Shown here in pieces: positions 44,546 to 55,725 of a stretch of DNA of 64,000 nt. How positions within the stretch are numbered: the stretch's first letter is position 1; each line of letters starts with the position of its first letter. Origin of the DNA: Phallus indusiatus (taxonomy: Eukaryota; Basidiomycota; Agaricomycetes; Phallales; Phallaceae); the NCBI GenBank assembly GCA_027605045.1, contig JAQFWX010000133.1:30304-94303 (forward strand). Direction: 5' to 3'. The notes below the pieces were generated by a model. That model saw only the letters and a list, made by a program, of their open reading frames with translations, made no database searches and was not told where the DNA came from. Both the position numbers and the translations under genes were made by a program.

Positions 44546-45853
44546 TGGTATATTGTCACTCTTTGTGAATATATCACACCACGAGCGGGGGGCATGTTTG
44601 AAATTGTTAGAAAGCACCAAGCTCCGGTTGGTCAAAACGGCTAGTTGTTTGTTGTTATGTGAGCGAAGATCATCCCCTGTTTCGTCACTCGTGTTACTAT
44701 GACAGTTGACTCTTTTTGGTAAGATCAACAAAATCTTGGGCTTTGAACAATCCACTATTCGTATGTACGTATGTATTCACATGTTCCATCCAGGAACCGA
44801 AAATTCTTTTTAGGTGCCCATTCGATGTGTCTTTTATTAGAGAATTTGGAATAATAGCTCCACCTCCTGATTTTCTTTTGTTGATATCATCGACAAGAAC
44901 ATCAAATAATGCTTTCTCCGGTAGATCGAAGTAAAGGGTGAAAAGACAGGAATCCGCTGATATTCGCATTCGTAATCTTTTTCTGGATAATCTGTTTTTT
45001 CTAGAGTGGGGTTTTCGGGGTGTTTTTTTCCTTTTGTGCTGGACCACAAACTCTCCGTTGGCAATCGGGTTTTTTCTTGGATTTACCTATCAGGTGTCTA
45101 GAACGGCCCTCATATGAGCTGACATCTCAATTGAAGCAATGGGCTGGAACGCAATAATATTGGTGGATCATCAACAAAACATGTTACATGATGCATACAA
45201 GGCGCGCACACAGAATGGGACCTTACCCATCCTGCTGGAAGCGAAGAACGGTCATTTCCGATGCATTTCAGGAGTCGTTTATTCTGGCCTTTTCCGACCG
45301 TTTGAAATGACATGCAGTACGGAATGCCTCACCTCCCGCCCCTGTCACCTGTCTTGGTCTGGCTACTACATGGCATACTTCTCAACCACTGCCTTCTAGT
45401 CTCGGTTGCGGTATTTGTATAAAAAGAAAAGAGAAAAAAAGTTATTACTTTCCTATCAAGGCCATCTCCACTTCAAAAATCCTTCAACATTCAAAATCTG
45501 GGAAATCTCATCGTTCAAATTGCTCAAGTGACCTTCGGTAGTGAAAAATTAGCCTATTACATGATTGGGTGGTTCCTTTTTCCCTCGTCTCTCGCGTCTC
45601 AAATAAAGATAGCCAAACCTTAATTTTCTCTCTCTTTTTTTCACCGGATTTGCGATGGAAAAGGTGTGTTCTTTTCATCTCGACTGCGCATCAAGTAGAC
45701 TAGCAGGAAGCTTCTTTCGAATGTTTTGCATCCAGCGGAGTGCGAAGGAATCCCTTATTTTTTTATCTTTCTTCTTTTATTTATTTTTGATGTAGTCTCT
45801 TTTGAATTTTTTCTGTTTATTTTTCTCTTTCTCATTTTCTTGAGTGCAGATTT

Positions 45854-46090
45854 CTCATGCTCCCAAGTTAGACTCTCGGAATTACGCAATCACCTTGGTT
45901 CATGAACATTTAGGCACCACTCATTTCTTTTTGTCTAAACATTGTCGGTAAATTGCATACGTATGTATACGCAGGTTCTTCTGATTCACCATGAAGGGAC
46001 TTCAGAGGGCTTTCTTTTTTCTCATGCTCTCTCAAGCTAGACTCTCGGAAATATGGTATCACCTTGGTTCGTGAACATTTTTTAGGCACT
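45854..46090. repeat. Partial tandem duplication
   Basis: TCTCATGCTC...AGACTCTCGGAA..., TCACCTTGGTTC.TGAACATTT and TTTAGGCAC occur first at 45854-45920 and again at about 46019-46090, in the same orientation. It lies directly upstream of the larger duplication at 46141, so the whole 45.8-46.9 kb segment seems to have grown by repeated local duplication. Confidence 0.7.
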
Positions 46091-46140
46091 GAGTCATCTC
46101 ATCTATCTGCTTAAAATTTGTCAGTAAGTCACATTTGTGC

Positions 46141-46905
46141 TCCCGGTGGGGTTCTTCTAATTTACCTTTTAAATTTTCAGATGGCTGAAACAGCACCTTT
46201 TAGCAGAGATTTTGAAATGGCATAATAATCAGGTGATGATGGAGTATACCTACACACATGCACAACCTCAGATATGAAACGGTGTTTTGCGGATTCTCAT
46301 AATCTCATTTATTCAGTGGGCATTCGCAACATCCTGGACCTGCGATTCCATTTCAGTTCGGGTAGTGAATCTACCGTATCGTTGGACGCCTTGGCAAACT
46401 TGCGATTGAATTAGGTGTTCTTTGCAAAAGAAAAACAAAAAAGCAACTGCCGCCATATGCAAATTTAAATGAGACTCCTTCGGGTTTAATGGTCGTGCGG
46501 TTTGGCAACACTCGAGGTCTATTCCGGTGGGGTTCTTTTAGTTTGCTTTTAATATGCAGGTGGCTGAAATCAAAAAACAGTACCTTTAGCAGAGACCCTG
46601 AGATGGCATAACCAGGAGGTGATGATAGGAAATACGTACCTGTACAACCTCAGATCTCAGATATGAAACGGTGTTTTGCGGATTCTCATATTCTCACTCA
46701 TTCAATGGGTATTCGCAACGTCCTGGACCTGCGATCTCACTTCCGGTTAGGTAATGAATCTACCATTGGACGCCTTGGCAAACTTGCAATTGAATCAGGC
46801 GTTCTTCGCACAAAACAACTTAGGCCAAATGCAAATTTGAGTGAGACTTCTTCGGATTCAGGGGTTGTGCGGTTTGGCAACATAACTGAGGTCCTTCGTG
46901 TTTGT
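46141..46905. repeat. Tandem duplication, two units of about 382 bp
   Basis: Unit A starts at about 46142 and unit B at 46523 (both CCGGTGGGGTTCTT). Long identical stretches include ATGAAACGGTGTTTTGCGGA (46274 and 46663), followed by TTCTCAT, and CGCCTTGGCAAACTTGC. In unit B an 84-codon frame (46663-46917) stays open. In unit A the same frame is broken by a small insertion at about 46370-46383, where TACCGTATCGTTGG replaces TACCATTGG. Whether the frame was ever expressed is unknown. Confidence 0.85.
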
Positions 46906-49028
46906 GCTCGGGAGTGAGATAATATGCAGCAAGATGCGGATGGTTCAATAGAAACATTTGCATACAAAATACAAAAAAACAAACAAACGAAATCTTTTGA
47001 TTTCTCCTGATTTCCGACAAGTGGTGGTTGTGATATGTGCGTAGCAAACTTGCGGATCATTATTCAAATTCAGACTCTCAGAGCATTTGAAAATCAAAAG
47101 CCACCCAGCCAATTTGCAAAATCTATATCTTATATGTATGTGTTTGCAAATTTGTTGAATCCTCCCTCCCCCGCATCTCGGAGATATTAAAAACACGATT
47201 GTTTAAGATCGTGCGGTGGCCATCACATTTAGGTATTATATGGACTAACGTGAAAGTACTCAGCGCGCGGATCTTGAACTCATCCTCCTTTGATTGGGTT
47301 CAAATGACTTCTCTTCTACGGGAGATGGAAACGAATTCATATATATGGATTCACCGGACCATTGCATGCCCTACATTATGGCATTCATCGGCGATTCGGG
47401 GCCTTACTCTCCGAGTGTGCTTTTGCACGCGGCAGTACCGGGATCGGACAAAAACAAGCCGTGAGTCGTGCGTTCTCTTGTACTTATTAGAAGCATAAAC
47501 CTTTAAACTCAAACCGAAAGAAGAATAATAAATCACAGCACAGTCAGCGTCGAGATACCCTTTTTGGGATGAGAAGGGCTTAAGTGTCCAGTGACCATGT
47601 ACCGAGATCTTTCCGTGAGTAAATTTTTTCTTTGGAGAAAGATAAGGATCCGGGTTGAACGTCTGGAACGAGTGGAGAGTATGGAGCAGGAAGGGTCTAG
47701 GCGTGCGTATGTGGGTCTAGTTCAGCTTTACCTGGTGCGTATGATATGATATGTATAAGATATGATGCAGAAGTGATATTCAAGTTCATCGATTTGTATG
47801 TATGTATGTAACTTGTTTCGCATTTCACAGTCCATATATAACAGTTGAATATGTATTAATAATATTGCTCCGGGCCGTTGCAAAGTAAATATTTTTCATT
47901 GAAAAACTGAATAGAGACTGTGATTGATCGATCATCTGAAAGCTCAGTTTTCCGTAACGGAAAAAACTCGCGTTTTGATAATCAGAAACAATTCGTTTTC
48001 AAAGGGTGCGTTATACACTTCTGCACAACAGATTGTCAGTCATGTGGTGCGAGGAGAATCTATTTGTGAGTGCAACTCTCCCATCACATATGTCTTGGCT
48101 TGTTTCATAGTTCCAAAAATAGGTCATGATAATGAAGTTATAATACAGTACTTGACTTTTGGCCGAAGATTCTCCCTCGGTTAATGTGAAAAGTTCAACA
48201 TAAATCGGTCCCACCAGCCTGAGTTCGGGTTCAATTTCTTTTTCGATTTCAAGTGTCTCCTTCATATCGGGTATACATACGTGATATGAAGCGTCCTGTC
48301 TTATGGGAACCAGATAATAATTGGGGGTGAATTGATTCATTCAAATGATTTGATCATAATGCCTGCGTGCAGAGCTTGTTACAGACAGTCTGGGTCTTGG
48401 TGCGGGGAACAGGGCAGGGTATTATGTAAAAATCAAATGTTGGACCACGAGTTGACTGCTCAGGGAAACTTTTTTCGATAGTTGCGTGTGTGGTCGATTC
48501 TCAGGTGCACTCTAGAGCCCTGCGTCCGAATAATTTCTGAAATGCTTGGCTTTGTCCGATATTGAGCCTAAGGCCTTAGGCTGTGTCCCGATTCCCGCTG
48601 GCAGTGAAATCAGTGATAGAATTGCAATAAGAATACACGTTTATACGGCATGTCGTTTTTACTACACTACAAACACATTAAAAGGCATCATTTGTTCTCA
48701 CATTTGTCTAAAAACGGGCCGTCTTTGGATGTCAGGCATTGAAATTTGACAATTCGAAGACGGTGAGTGTCTAAGATGAAGAATGTTCCGCGAAATTGCC
48801 TCGTCACGAGCTCAAAAACACGACTAAAAGGCGCAAAGAGTGTTGTGATTGTCGAGGCAAAGGTTACAGACTTTGGACACGCTCAGGCTGTCTGTGCCCT
48901 TGAGAGTAGTCGCGTGACATGCCCCAATATAGCCGGGCCCATTTCGGGATCGTCCTCGTCCAGAATATATATTTAAAATTGGGCTGAGGATGAGATTCTC
49001 ATATAAAAGCACCTTGCTCTTGCTCTTG

Positions 49029-49070
49029 TTCTCCTCATCCTCCTCATCCTCCTCATCCTCATAATCATAA
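49029..49070 (+). repeat. CTCCTCATC microsatellite in leader
   Basis: A pyrimidine-rich run of (CTCCTCATC)n changing into ATAATC repeats ends just before the ATG at 49073. Pyrimidine-rich leaders close to start codons are common in filamentous fungal genes. A TATATTTAAAA stretch lies about 100 bp upstream of the ATG. Confidence 0.7.
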
Positions 49071-49072
49071 TC

Positions 49073-49537
49073 ATGTCTTCCAGGTCAATTCCTCCAAGCT
49101 TCAACCCACATGGAAATCATTATTTCACCTCCAGCGTAGCATCGCCCCCGTCTGCACATCCATACTACCGCGGCGACAATGCATACATTCCTCTGCCCTC
49201 GCCGCACACAACGTCTCCTACATCTATTCTAAACCTGAACGGTCAAATGGCTGCAGCTTCTTCTTCGTCATCTGCATCGTCACCTTCATCATCGTCGTCA
49301 CCCTCGTCATCAACTTCTACACAATACCACCACCACCCTTCAATCGTACACGCTCCACAACCCCGTTCGTCGTCGTCTTCTTCCAAATCTTCCGCTTCAT
49401 TGCCTATCTTTACCCCTTTCCGGCCCGACAAGTCTTCACCGGACCTCAGCGACGTTCTTTCCAAAAAGAAATCCGCGTCGGCGTGGCCAGCCCAACCCGT
49501 TTTTGTACAGTCCAGTCCGAGACCTAAAATGCCATGA
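49073..49537 (+). CDS. Serine-rich small protein, unknown function
   Basis: Single open exon of 154 codons starting MSSRSIPPSFNPHGNHYFTS. It contains two long serine runs, a His-rich spot (YHHHP) and a more ordered C-terminal segment, SLPIFTPFRPDKSSPDLSDV then LSKKKSASAWPAQPVF. The frame is supported by the pyrimidine-rich leader and TATA-like stretch just upstream. It is also backed by compact spacing to NTAQ1 downstream. There are no known domains, no signal peptide and no membrane segment; it is probably disordered. I do not recognise a family. A downstream exon cannot be excluded, since CATGA GTGAGT follows PRPKMP directly and looks like a splice donor. Confidence 0.6.
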   Translation: MSSRSIPPSFNPHGNHYFTSSVASPPSAHPYYRGDNAYIPLPSPHTTSPTSILNLNGQMAAASSSSSASSPSSSSSPSSSTSTQYHHHPSIVHAPQPRSSSSSSKSSASLPIFTPFRPDKSSPDLSDVLSKKKSASAWPAQPVFVQSSPRPKMP

Positions 49538-49946
49538 GTGAGTCCAAATCCGAGTGTTAACAAGAATCAAAAAAAAAACCCCTGACTAGAGCTCTTGCAG
49601 AGTCCACTCCATCCATTACTTTTCTTGAGTTGTGTAAATAGTATGCCTTCGGATCGCCATATGTGTTTTTCGTTCTTTTCTTGTCATGTTTCACTTTTAC
49701 GATCGACACGATTACATACTCCTCGCATTGTAAACTAACAACAATCACATGCTCTCATTCTTTTCTCCTCACCTTCTCCTTGGCTTTGTAACTCCGCATC
49801 GGGAGCCGGGACTAGTTAGTTTGATGAATAATATCCAGTCAATCTTCTTTTTGATCAACTTTACCACCACTGAGCAGTCTGTTCCTCTTTATTACTCATT
49901 CTAACATGGCGTGCTAGCTTTATTGCGCCTTTTGAAATCTCCGTGA

Positions 49947-50757
49947 ATGAGCCTATTGAATCCTTCTTTACCCCCGGCTTATATATACACTCCCTATTAT
50001 TGCGAAGAGAACGTTTACCTCCTCGTCGAATCGTTTTCCAAGGATCGATCTATTACTGACAACTGGGAAATATACGCCGTCTTTATTTCTAACCATACCA
50101 AAACGGTCGCTCTCTGGAACCAAAAATTGTGCGAGAGTCCCGATTATCCTGTGGTATGGGATTACCACTGCGTCCTGCTTCTCAAGTCCAAGGCCAGCTC
50201 TTCCAGCTGGATTTTCGATTATGATACTCGTCTTGCGATGCTTTGTCCTCTCCAAGGCAAGTCATAGCACCTGTGATTGTTTCTCAAACCGTCCAAACCG
50301 CCTGCATTATCATCCAGAGTATGTCGAGGGTACGCTGGGAACTGATTTATTCCAGTCAAATCCCAGCAATCAATTTCGAAGGTAGGTAAAACCCAAGCCT
50401 TGCGACTTTTTTTCGCTCATCTTTATCAAAGTTTGCTCCGTATCGTCCCTGCTGTCGATTATTTAGATTCTTTTGCGTCCGATAGATCTCATATGGTGTG
50501 TTCTCCCCCGTTTTGGAGATGAATGGTTGATTAAAACCAATCAGCTCATGGTGAAAGATGATGGAACTCAAACGTATATCGATCCTCCACCTTCTTATCC
50601 ATGTCTCATAGGCAAACGAGTCCAAGAGCAAAACATCACTAATAATCTCATGGACACATTTGTATCCATGTCATCTTCTTCTTCATTAGAATGTATCGGC
50701 CAGGTCATGACATTCAGTGAATTCTGCTCATGGACATCAATAAGTATAACCGAGTAA
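49947..50757 (+). CDS. NTAQ1: Protein N-terminal glutamine amidohydrolase
   Basis: Converts N-terminal Gln to Glu on proteins, feeding the Arg/N-degron pathway in the cytosol and nucleus. ATG 49947 gives MSLLNPSLPPAYIYTPYYCE; the Cys in YYCEENVYLL is the expected nucleophile. WDYHCVLLL (about 50158-50184) carries the catalytic His in the motif that gave WDYHV1 its name, and WIFDYDTRL supplies the Asp. After an intron with a GC donor (50257-50317) comes EYVEGTLGTDLFQSNPSNQF. The chain then reads RIVPAVDYLDSFASDRSHM and, after a 47-nt intron, LMVKDDGTQTYIDPPPSYPC. It ends TFSEFCSWTSISITE. The triad is complete and the length (about 220 residues) matches the family. It is the only such gene in the window. 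Confidence 0.93.
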
Positions 50758-50999
50758 AATAGAATATTTTAGAATACCAGCCAACGTGCTCGAGCTATTT
50801 TTCGTCCTGAGCACGCCGGGGTGTGACTCGGACGCCTCCGCCAGGTGTGACTGACTCCGTGCACGTTTTTTCACCTACAACACCCCTCACAACAACTTCA
50901 AATTTTCCCCCGTCTCCTCCTACCCATCCCCGCCAATCCCGCATAAGCTTAGCTTTTGCTTATTTGTTTCATAAATATAATCATAAAAGATATAGACAT

Positions 51000-53183
51000 A
51001 TGTCTTATACACACTCAAATGGCGCAACACCTACTACTGCCAACGGAAGCAGTAACGGTGCCAAAAGTCATCTCGTATATGGGCTTCCGCCGCCCATTGA
51101 ATCGGCGAGCACTGGGCTAGACGATCATTATCATTTGCATCAGCACCATAACCATAACCATAACCATAATCACCACCATCATCTTCATCAACATCCTCCG
51201 CATCTGCACCATTCTATACCACATCAAGAAGGTCATCACGGTGTTGGCACCGGTGCATCAACCTCTACGTCCGCTTCAATGCACGACCCTCCATCTGAGA
51301 ACGGATATGTGAGGTGAGTAGCTGCCCCAATCCGGGAAGATTACCTTTCTTTTTCATCAGTTTTTAAAGCTGGAATGAAAAGCAGCTCTATTATCCATTT
51401 CTTTCTCTTCCATCCCGTTGCCGCGTGTTTGTGTAGATATATATTGATTGGTTTTTAGATCACATTATGCATCACCTTCATCCCATAATGAAGAGATTAT
51501 TGAACACCTATATCAAAGTGGTTTTCAAATGGGGGTACGTTATAAGCCTTTGTCCCACCTTTTTGCTTCTTACCCCGGCCATAGAACTATGCGGATACAG
51601 TCTTGGTCAGTATTAATACTCCCCCTTCTTATTGTTTCCTGTCTCCTGATCACATCTTCAGAACGTAAACGGACGACAGTATAGGCTGCACGCCATTCTT
51701 CTCTCAAGGTCACCTTACCTGGCTCATCTCATGTCAGCATTCCCTCCAGGCTCACCCATACGTAATATATACATTCCCATTGAAGAAGAACCAGAAGTAA
51801 CTCAAGAGGTAACATCCCCCTCCATATGGTTCTTCCTTTTCTTTTTTCTCATAGTTATCTAACCTCTGTTTTTTTCAGGGATTCGCTATTGGTATGTTCC
51901 GCCTTTCTAACTTTTCTCTCGTCCTCTAACTAACTCGCTAACTCAACTCGCTCGCTAATCTCACTCGCATCAAGCTCTCGGTTATCTATACTCGTCCAGG
52001 TCCCTCGAAATGTTGACACCCTCGAACGCACGAGCCGTTCTAGCAGCAGCATGCTTCCTGGGCGGTCTCCCAGATCTTTGTGCTTACGCCTACGAAACAT
52101 GCCGCGACTCTATCTCAATTGAAACAATCCAAGAATGGCTGCGGTTTATTGAGACAGTTCCTCCACCTCCAGAAGAAACCGGCAACAACAACAATAACAA
52201 CAATAACAACAGTAGTAGTAATAGTAATAGTAATAGTAATAGTAACAACACTACCGGTCCTACTACCGATATTAACCGACATCAACCTATCCCCACTTCT
52301 CTTTTCGGACCGTACGCCGCTCAACTACGCGCTGACATACTTCACTTTCTCATCTCGACTTTACCACATGCTTTACAAGCTTTCACAGCAGCACAACCTC
52401 CTTCATCTCCATCTTTATCTTCTTCATCATCCGTAACCGCAACCGTAACACCATTCGGATCTGCCGATTCACAACAAACACATGCATTAAACGGCAAATC
52501 ATCAACATCAGCTTCATCTCCATCATCTTCATCACAGTCGGCAAACGGGCTACAAACTTTGTTGCAGATATACAGTCATGTACCTTTTGAAATGTTCAAA
52601 CAGGCTGTAGAATCTCCCGAATTACCAATCGGTAAGTTTCAGGCCATCCTTTCCTTCTCTGTTTTATATTTTTTTTTGTCGTGCAACGCTACCATATATG
52701 CATGACCTTCTTTCATTGCTTCCCTCTCCTCTTTCTTTTTGAGGCTTTTTAGGTCGTTTGCCGCTTTTCCCTTCCTCCCATTCCTCTCCTTCCTTCCGGG
52801 TCTCACTTCGTCTTCTCTTATGTATTCTCTTCCTTCTTCATCTTCTCCCACGTGGCTTAATCTCTTTCCCCTTCCCTTCCTTCTTTTTTCTTGCTCGACC
52901 CTTTTTCTAACAAACCTTTTCTTTTGGCATTTGCGTGTAGGTTCGGATCAGGCTCGGTTTCAATTTGCCAAAGCAGCTATTGCGAGAAGAAAAGCGAGCG
53001 TTGGACATGGTGTTGAGGAGACTGTTGTATTAGCGTTTGGAGGGTCGACGAATTCGGGAAGTGCGGTGCATGTTACACGTAAAGTGAAGAGACGGCCGTT
53101 GGTAAGTGTATTTTCGCATGTTTGCTTGTTGTACTATCAAATCGATTTACCTGGAATTTGCACAGTGGAAGGTTACAAAGTAG
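51000..53183 (+). CDS. BTB/POZ domain protein with low-complexity inserts
   Basis: BTB/POZ proteins usually dimerise and often serve as adaptors for Cullin-3 ligases; the partner is unknown here. ATG 51000 gives MSYTHSNGATPTTANGSSNG, followed by a His/Asn-rich tract (about 51127-51213) that could bind metal. After introns comes the BTB core: NEEIIEHLYQSGFQMG, HAILLSRSPYLAHLMSAFPP, IPIEEEPEVTQEGFAI and ALGYLYSSRSLEMLTPSNAR. The BACK-like region is AVLAAACFLGGLPDLCAYAY and DSISIETIQEWLRFIE, then Asn/Ser repeats. The 3' exons give VPFEMFKQAVESPELPIG, SDQARFQFAKAAIARRKASV and VEETVVLAFGG. The last small exon, WKVTK, ends at TAG 53181-53183. The Asn and Ser tracts are encoded by AAC/AGT microsatellites and are probably variable in length. 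Confidence 0.85.
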
Positions 53184-53934
53184 CTTACCTCCTTGACTTT
53201 CTCTTTCTTTTTATGTTTTCTTACCTTTTCGTTCCTTTTTTTCTCTTTTTCATCGTGTTGTTTGTTCCATCTGTCAAAACAAAAAAAGCTTGTTTGTTTT
53301 TTCCTCAGGGGGATATATATATCAAAATATGTCTAAACTCTTTCAGAAATGACACGGCAGTCGTTCTTTTCTTTCTTTCTTTCTTCTCTGTTTCTGAGGC
53401 TGTGACATTGAATATGATGGCAGAAGAATTCCTGAACTCTAATTCTCGAACTGCGACAACGACAACGAGCTCAATTCCCTATAAACAGCAAGGCAATCCA
53501 AAAACTCGGATAAAAAAGCAGAGATAAAAATAAAGAAAAAGACCAAAAGTACCTTTTTTGTATTTGTTTTGGTTATTTAATTAATTTTATATTTTAATTT
53601 TTCTTTATTTACTATATGGCTACACACCCCTCCCCTTCCATCATGCATCATCGCCCATATCAGTGATCACGGTCTTCGAACCCAACTAACTTGCTGCAAC
53701 GCGGCTTCGTGGGCTCGTGGCTCAGAAAAAAACTCCTTTTCCCACCGCTGGCTCCTTCGATCCGTGAAATCGAGCCTCACATCCACGGCGAAAAAGAAAA
53801 AATAAATACACAAACACAGCAAAAAGGAAATAGAAATAGAAGTATAGATAAACGATGAAAAGACAAAAACGCGAAAAAAAAAACACACCGCGTTTCGACT
53901 TTCATTTTTTTTGTCTTCTCCCTTTTATTTAAAG
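53184..53934. other. Intergenic, no gene seen
   Basis: About 750 bp, strongly T-rich at first and A-rich near 53790-53890. Expected to contain the BTB gene 3' untranslated region and the promoter of the DUF6593-type gene, whose leader (about 53900-53930) is pyrimidine-rich. Confidence 0.5.
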
Positions 53935-55020
53935 ATGTCTAACACTACTGCTTCCGGTACTGCTACCGCTACTACTACTGCTAGTGCTTCCGCCACGGCC
54001 TCCGGAACGAATGCGAATGTCACCGGCACCACTGAATACAACGACCTCTATTTTTTCAGCGAAGGTCAGATGCAGAATAATCCTCGACATGTCTCTATTT
54101 TAGGCTATGAAGGCGACCGTCCGCTGTTCTTTCGGTTCTCCACTAAACTCAGTCATACATCTGCACAAACTAGAGTAAGTACAAATGTCGTATTTTAACC
54201 CAGTCTACCCCCCACGCACACACTTTTTGCTCTCCACTTGATTTTCTATAATCCAGCTCGCTTATCTATCTATCTATCTTATCTCTCTTCTAGGTTTATC
54301 GAGATCAACAAGATGTCGCGGTTCTCGATTGGACAGCCGGTACGTCCGAGTTCGAGTTTCAGATCATTACCATCATCATCATCATCATCGTCATCCATCA
54401 CCTTGCGCATTCAACACGTCCATTCAAAACTTTTCCAAATCTCAATTATAGCACAATGTCTTGCTCGTTTCACTATTTTCACTTTTCATTTCGTTTTTCC
54501 TTTGTGTATCCACTTGATACCCGCAGTAAACAGGTACCCATCTCGGACTTTTAACAATTGGACAACGTCAAGTACACATGACCCATCTTGTCCGGCAGCT
54601 GAATTCCAAGTTAGTATTAGCCACTTTTCAATTCAATTCAATACATTTACCACTCATTGCCACAACCTTTATTTTTGCTCCGATCATCAATATTATTACC
54701 ACCAGCGTACGTGAATTCGTCGGACCAGATGACGGTGTCAAATTCGAATGGCGCAGAACTCCAGCTCACGATTACGAAGTACGTACCTTCCTTGATTTCT
54801 TCCTTACTCAGAAAAAAAAATGGTTTTAGACAATTGATTCATTCCCCATTTATTATTGTAGCTCTATGCCCCAAGCGATTGTCGAATAGCGTCATATTCT
54901 CGCGTGGCGTACCAGACAAAGGCAAGGGCCCGTTTTTTCCTCAACCCTGCTTGCTTTTCCTCGTGGAGAAATCTATTAATACATTTCTTTTTCAATTCTA
55001 TATCGCTTATAACTCAATAG
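53935..55020 (+). CDS. DUF6593-type basidiomycete protein
   Basis: Member of the small DUF6593 family of Agaricomycetes, function unknown. ATG 53935 gives MSNTTASGTATATTTASASA, then the ordered part EYNDLYFFSEGQMQNNPRHV, ILGYEGDRPLFFRFSTKL and, across a GTAAGT intron, VYRDQQDVAVLDWTA. Later exons: RYPSRTFNNWTTSSTHDPS, REFVGPDDGVKFEWRRTPAH and LYAPSDCRIASYSRVAYQTK. The end, ARFFLNPACFSSWRNLLIHF, stops at TAG 55018-55020. The REFVGPDG--F-W pattern and the closing strand are family hallmarks. The exon around 54530-54605 is the least certain. The N-terminus is low complexity (Ala/Thr/Ser). Confidence 0.75.
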
Positions 55021-55725
55021 TGGGGAGCTTGCCACGGTCTATTTCGGTATACATTTAAAAACCGAGAAAGTCTCCTTTTGGAGGCCTTACTAGCCCTGTG
55101 TCTCAATCGGTGGATTGATATGAACAGCGCTTCGTCTTGAAGAAAGAAAGAAGAAGAGCAAAGGCGCTGTTTTGTTGCTGTTGTTGTGGGTTGTGAAAGT
55201 GGATTGAATTATATATATACATATATATGCTAACTAAATATGTCTATTCACATTTTGATTTATGTTTTTCTCTTTCTCCGGGAAAAGAAGAAGAAAAATC
55301 AATATCAGAGCTCGCTATTGTTATTACATTGTGTACAATGCAAACAAAATGTATATCGTCGAGGGCAAGGCAATGGAGGAGAAGCAGCAAGGGGGGTCAT
55401 GAGGGCGTGAAAAGTGAAAGCAGCAACAAACACAAAAATGCGGATTATAGCAATTCATAGGCCAACAACACAGAATAGAATAGAAGGAAGAAAGAAAGTA
55501 AAATCATAAAAAAAGTGAGTGCGTGCGTGCGCGCGCGAGGGCAAAAGGGGAGAAATAATCCGTAATCAACACGTGAAAAAAAAGTGGTATACCAAAAAAA
55601 GAAGAGGAAGATGATGATGAAAAGGAAGAAAAAAAATGAAAGGAGAAAACAAATACCCGAAGAGAGAATGATGCATGTGAGTGTGTGTACGTCTGTCTGT
55701 GTGTGTCTGCGGAAAAATATATAGA
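55021..55725. other. Intergenic, convergent gene ends
   Basis: About 700 bp between the DUF6593-type stop and the stop of the large Ser/Pro-rich gene on the opposite strand. Purine-rich with GTGTGT and GCGTGCGTGC runs (about 55515-55540 and 55678-55710). No gene seen. Confidence 0.55.

Larger units (their letters stand above)
39163..49072. other. Gene-poor tract of almost 10 kb with repeats
   Basis: I could not build any multi-exon gene or recognise a family across this region on either strand. It contains a foldback element (39430-39684) and two separate tandem duplications (43812-44545 and 46141-46905), plus a partial duplication at 45854-46090. It also holds small tetranucleotide runs (CATA near 40117-40131, GTAT near 47799). 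Open frames such as plus 41739-41927, minus 44697-45047, plus 46663-46917 and minus 48011-48340 are short and unrecognised. No transposase or reverse transcriptase motif was seen. Confidence 0.6.

Noticed and set aside
47199..47498. 100-codon plus-strand frame in the gene-poor tract
   Set aside because: No similarity, no exon partners, and composition like the flanks.
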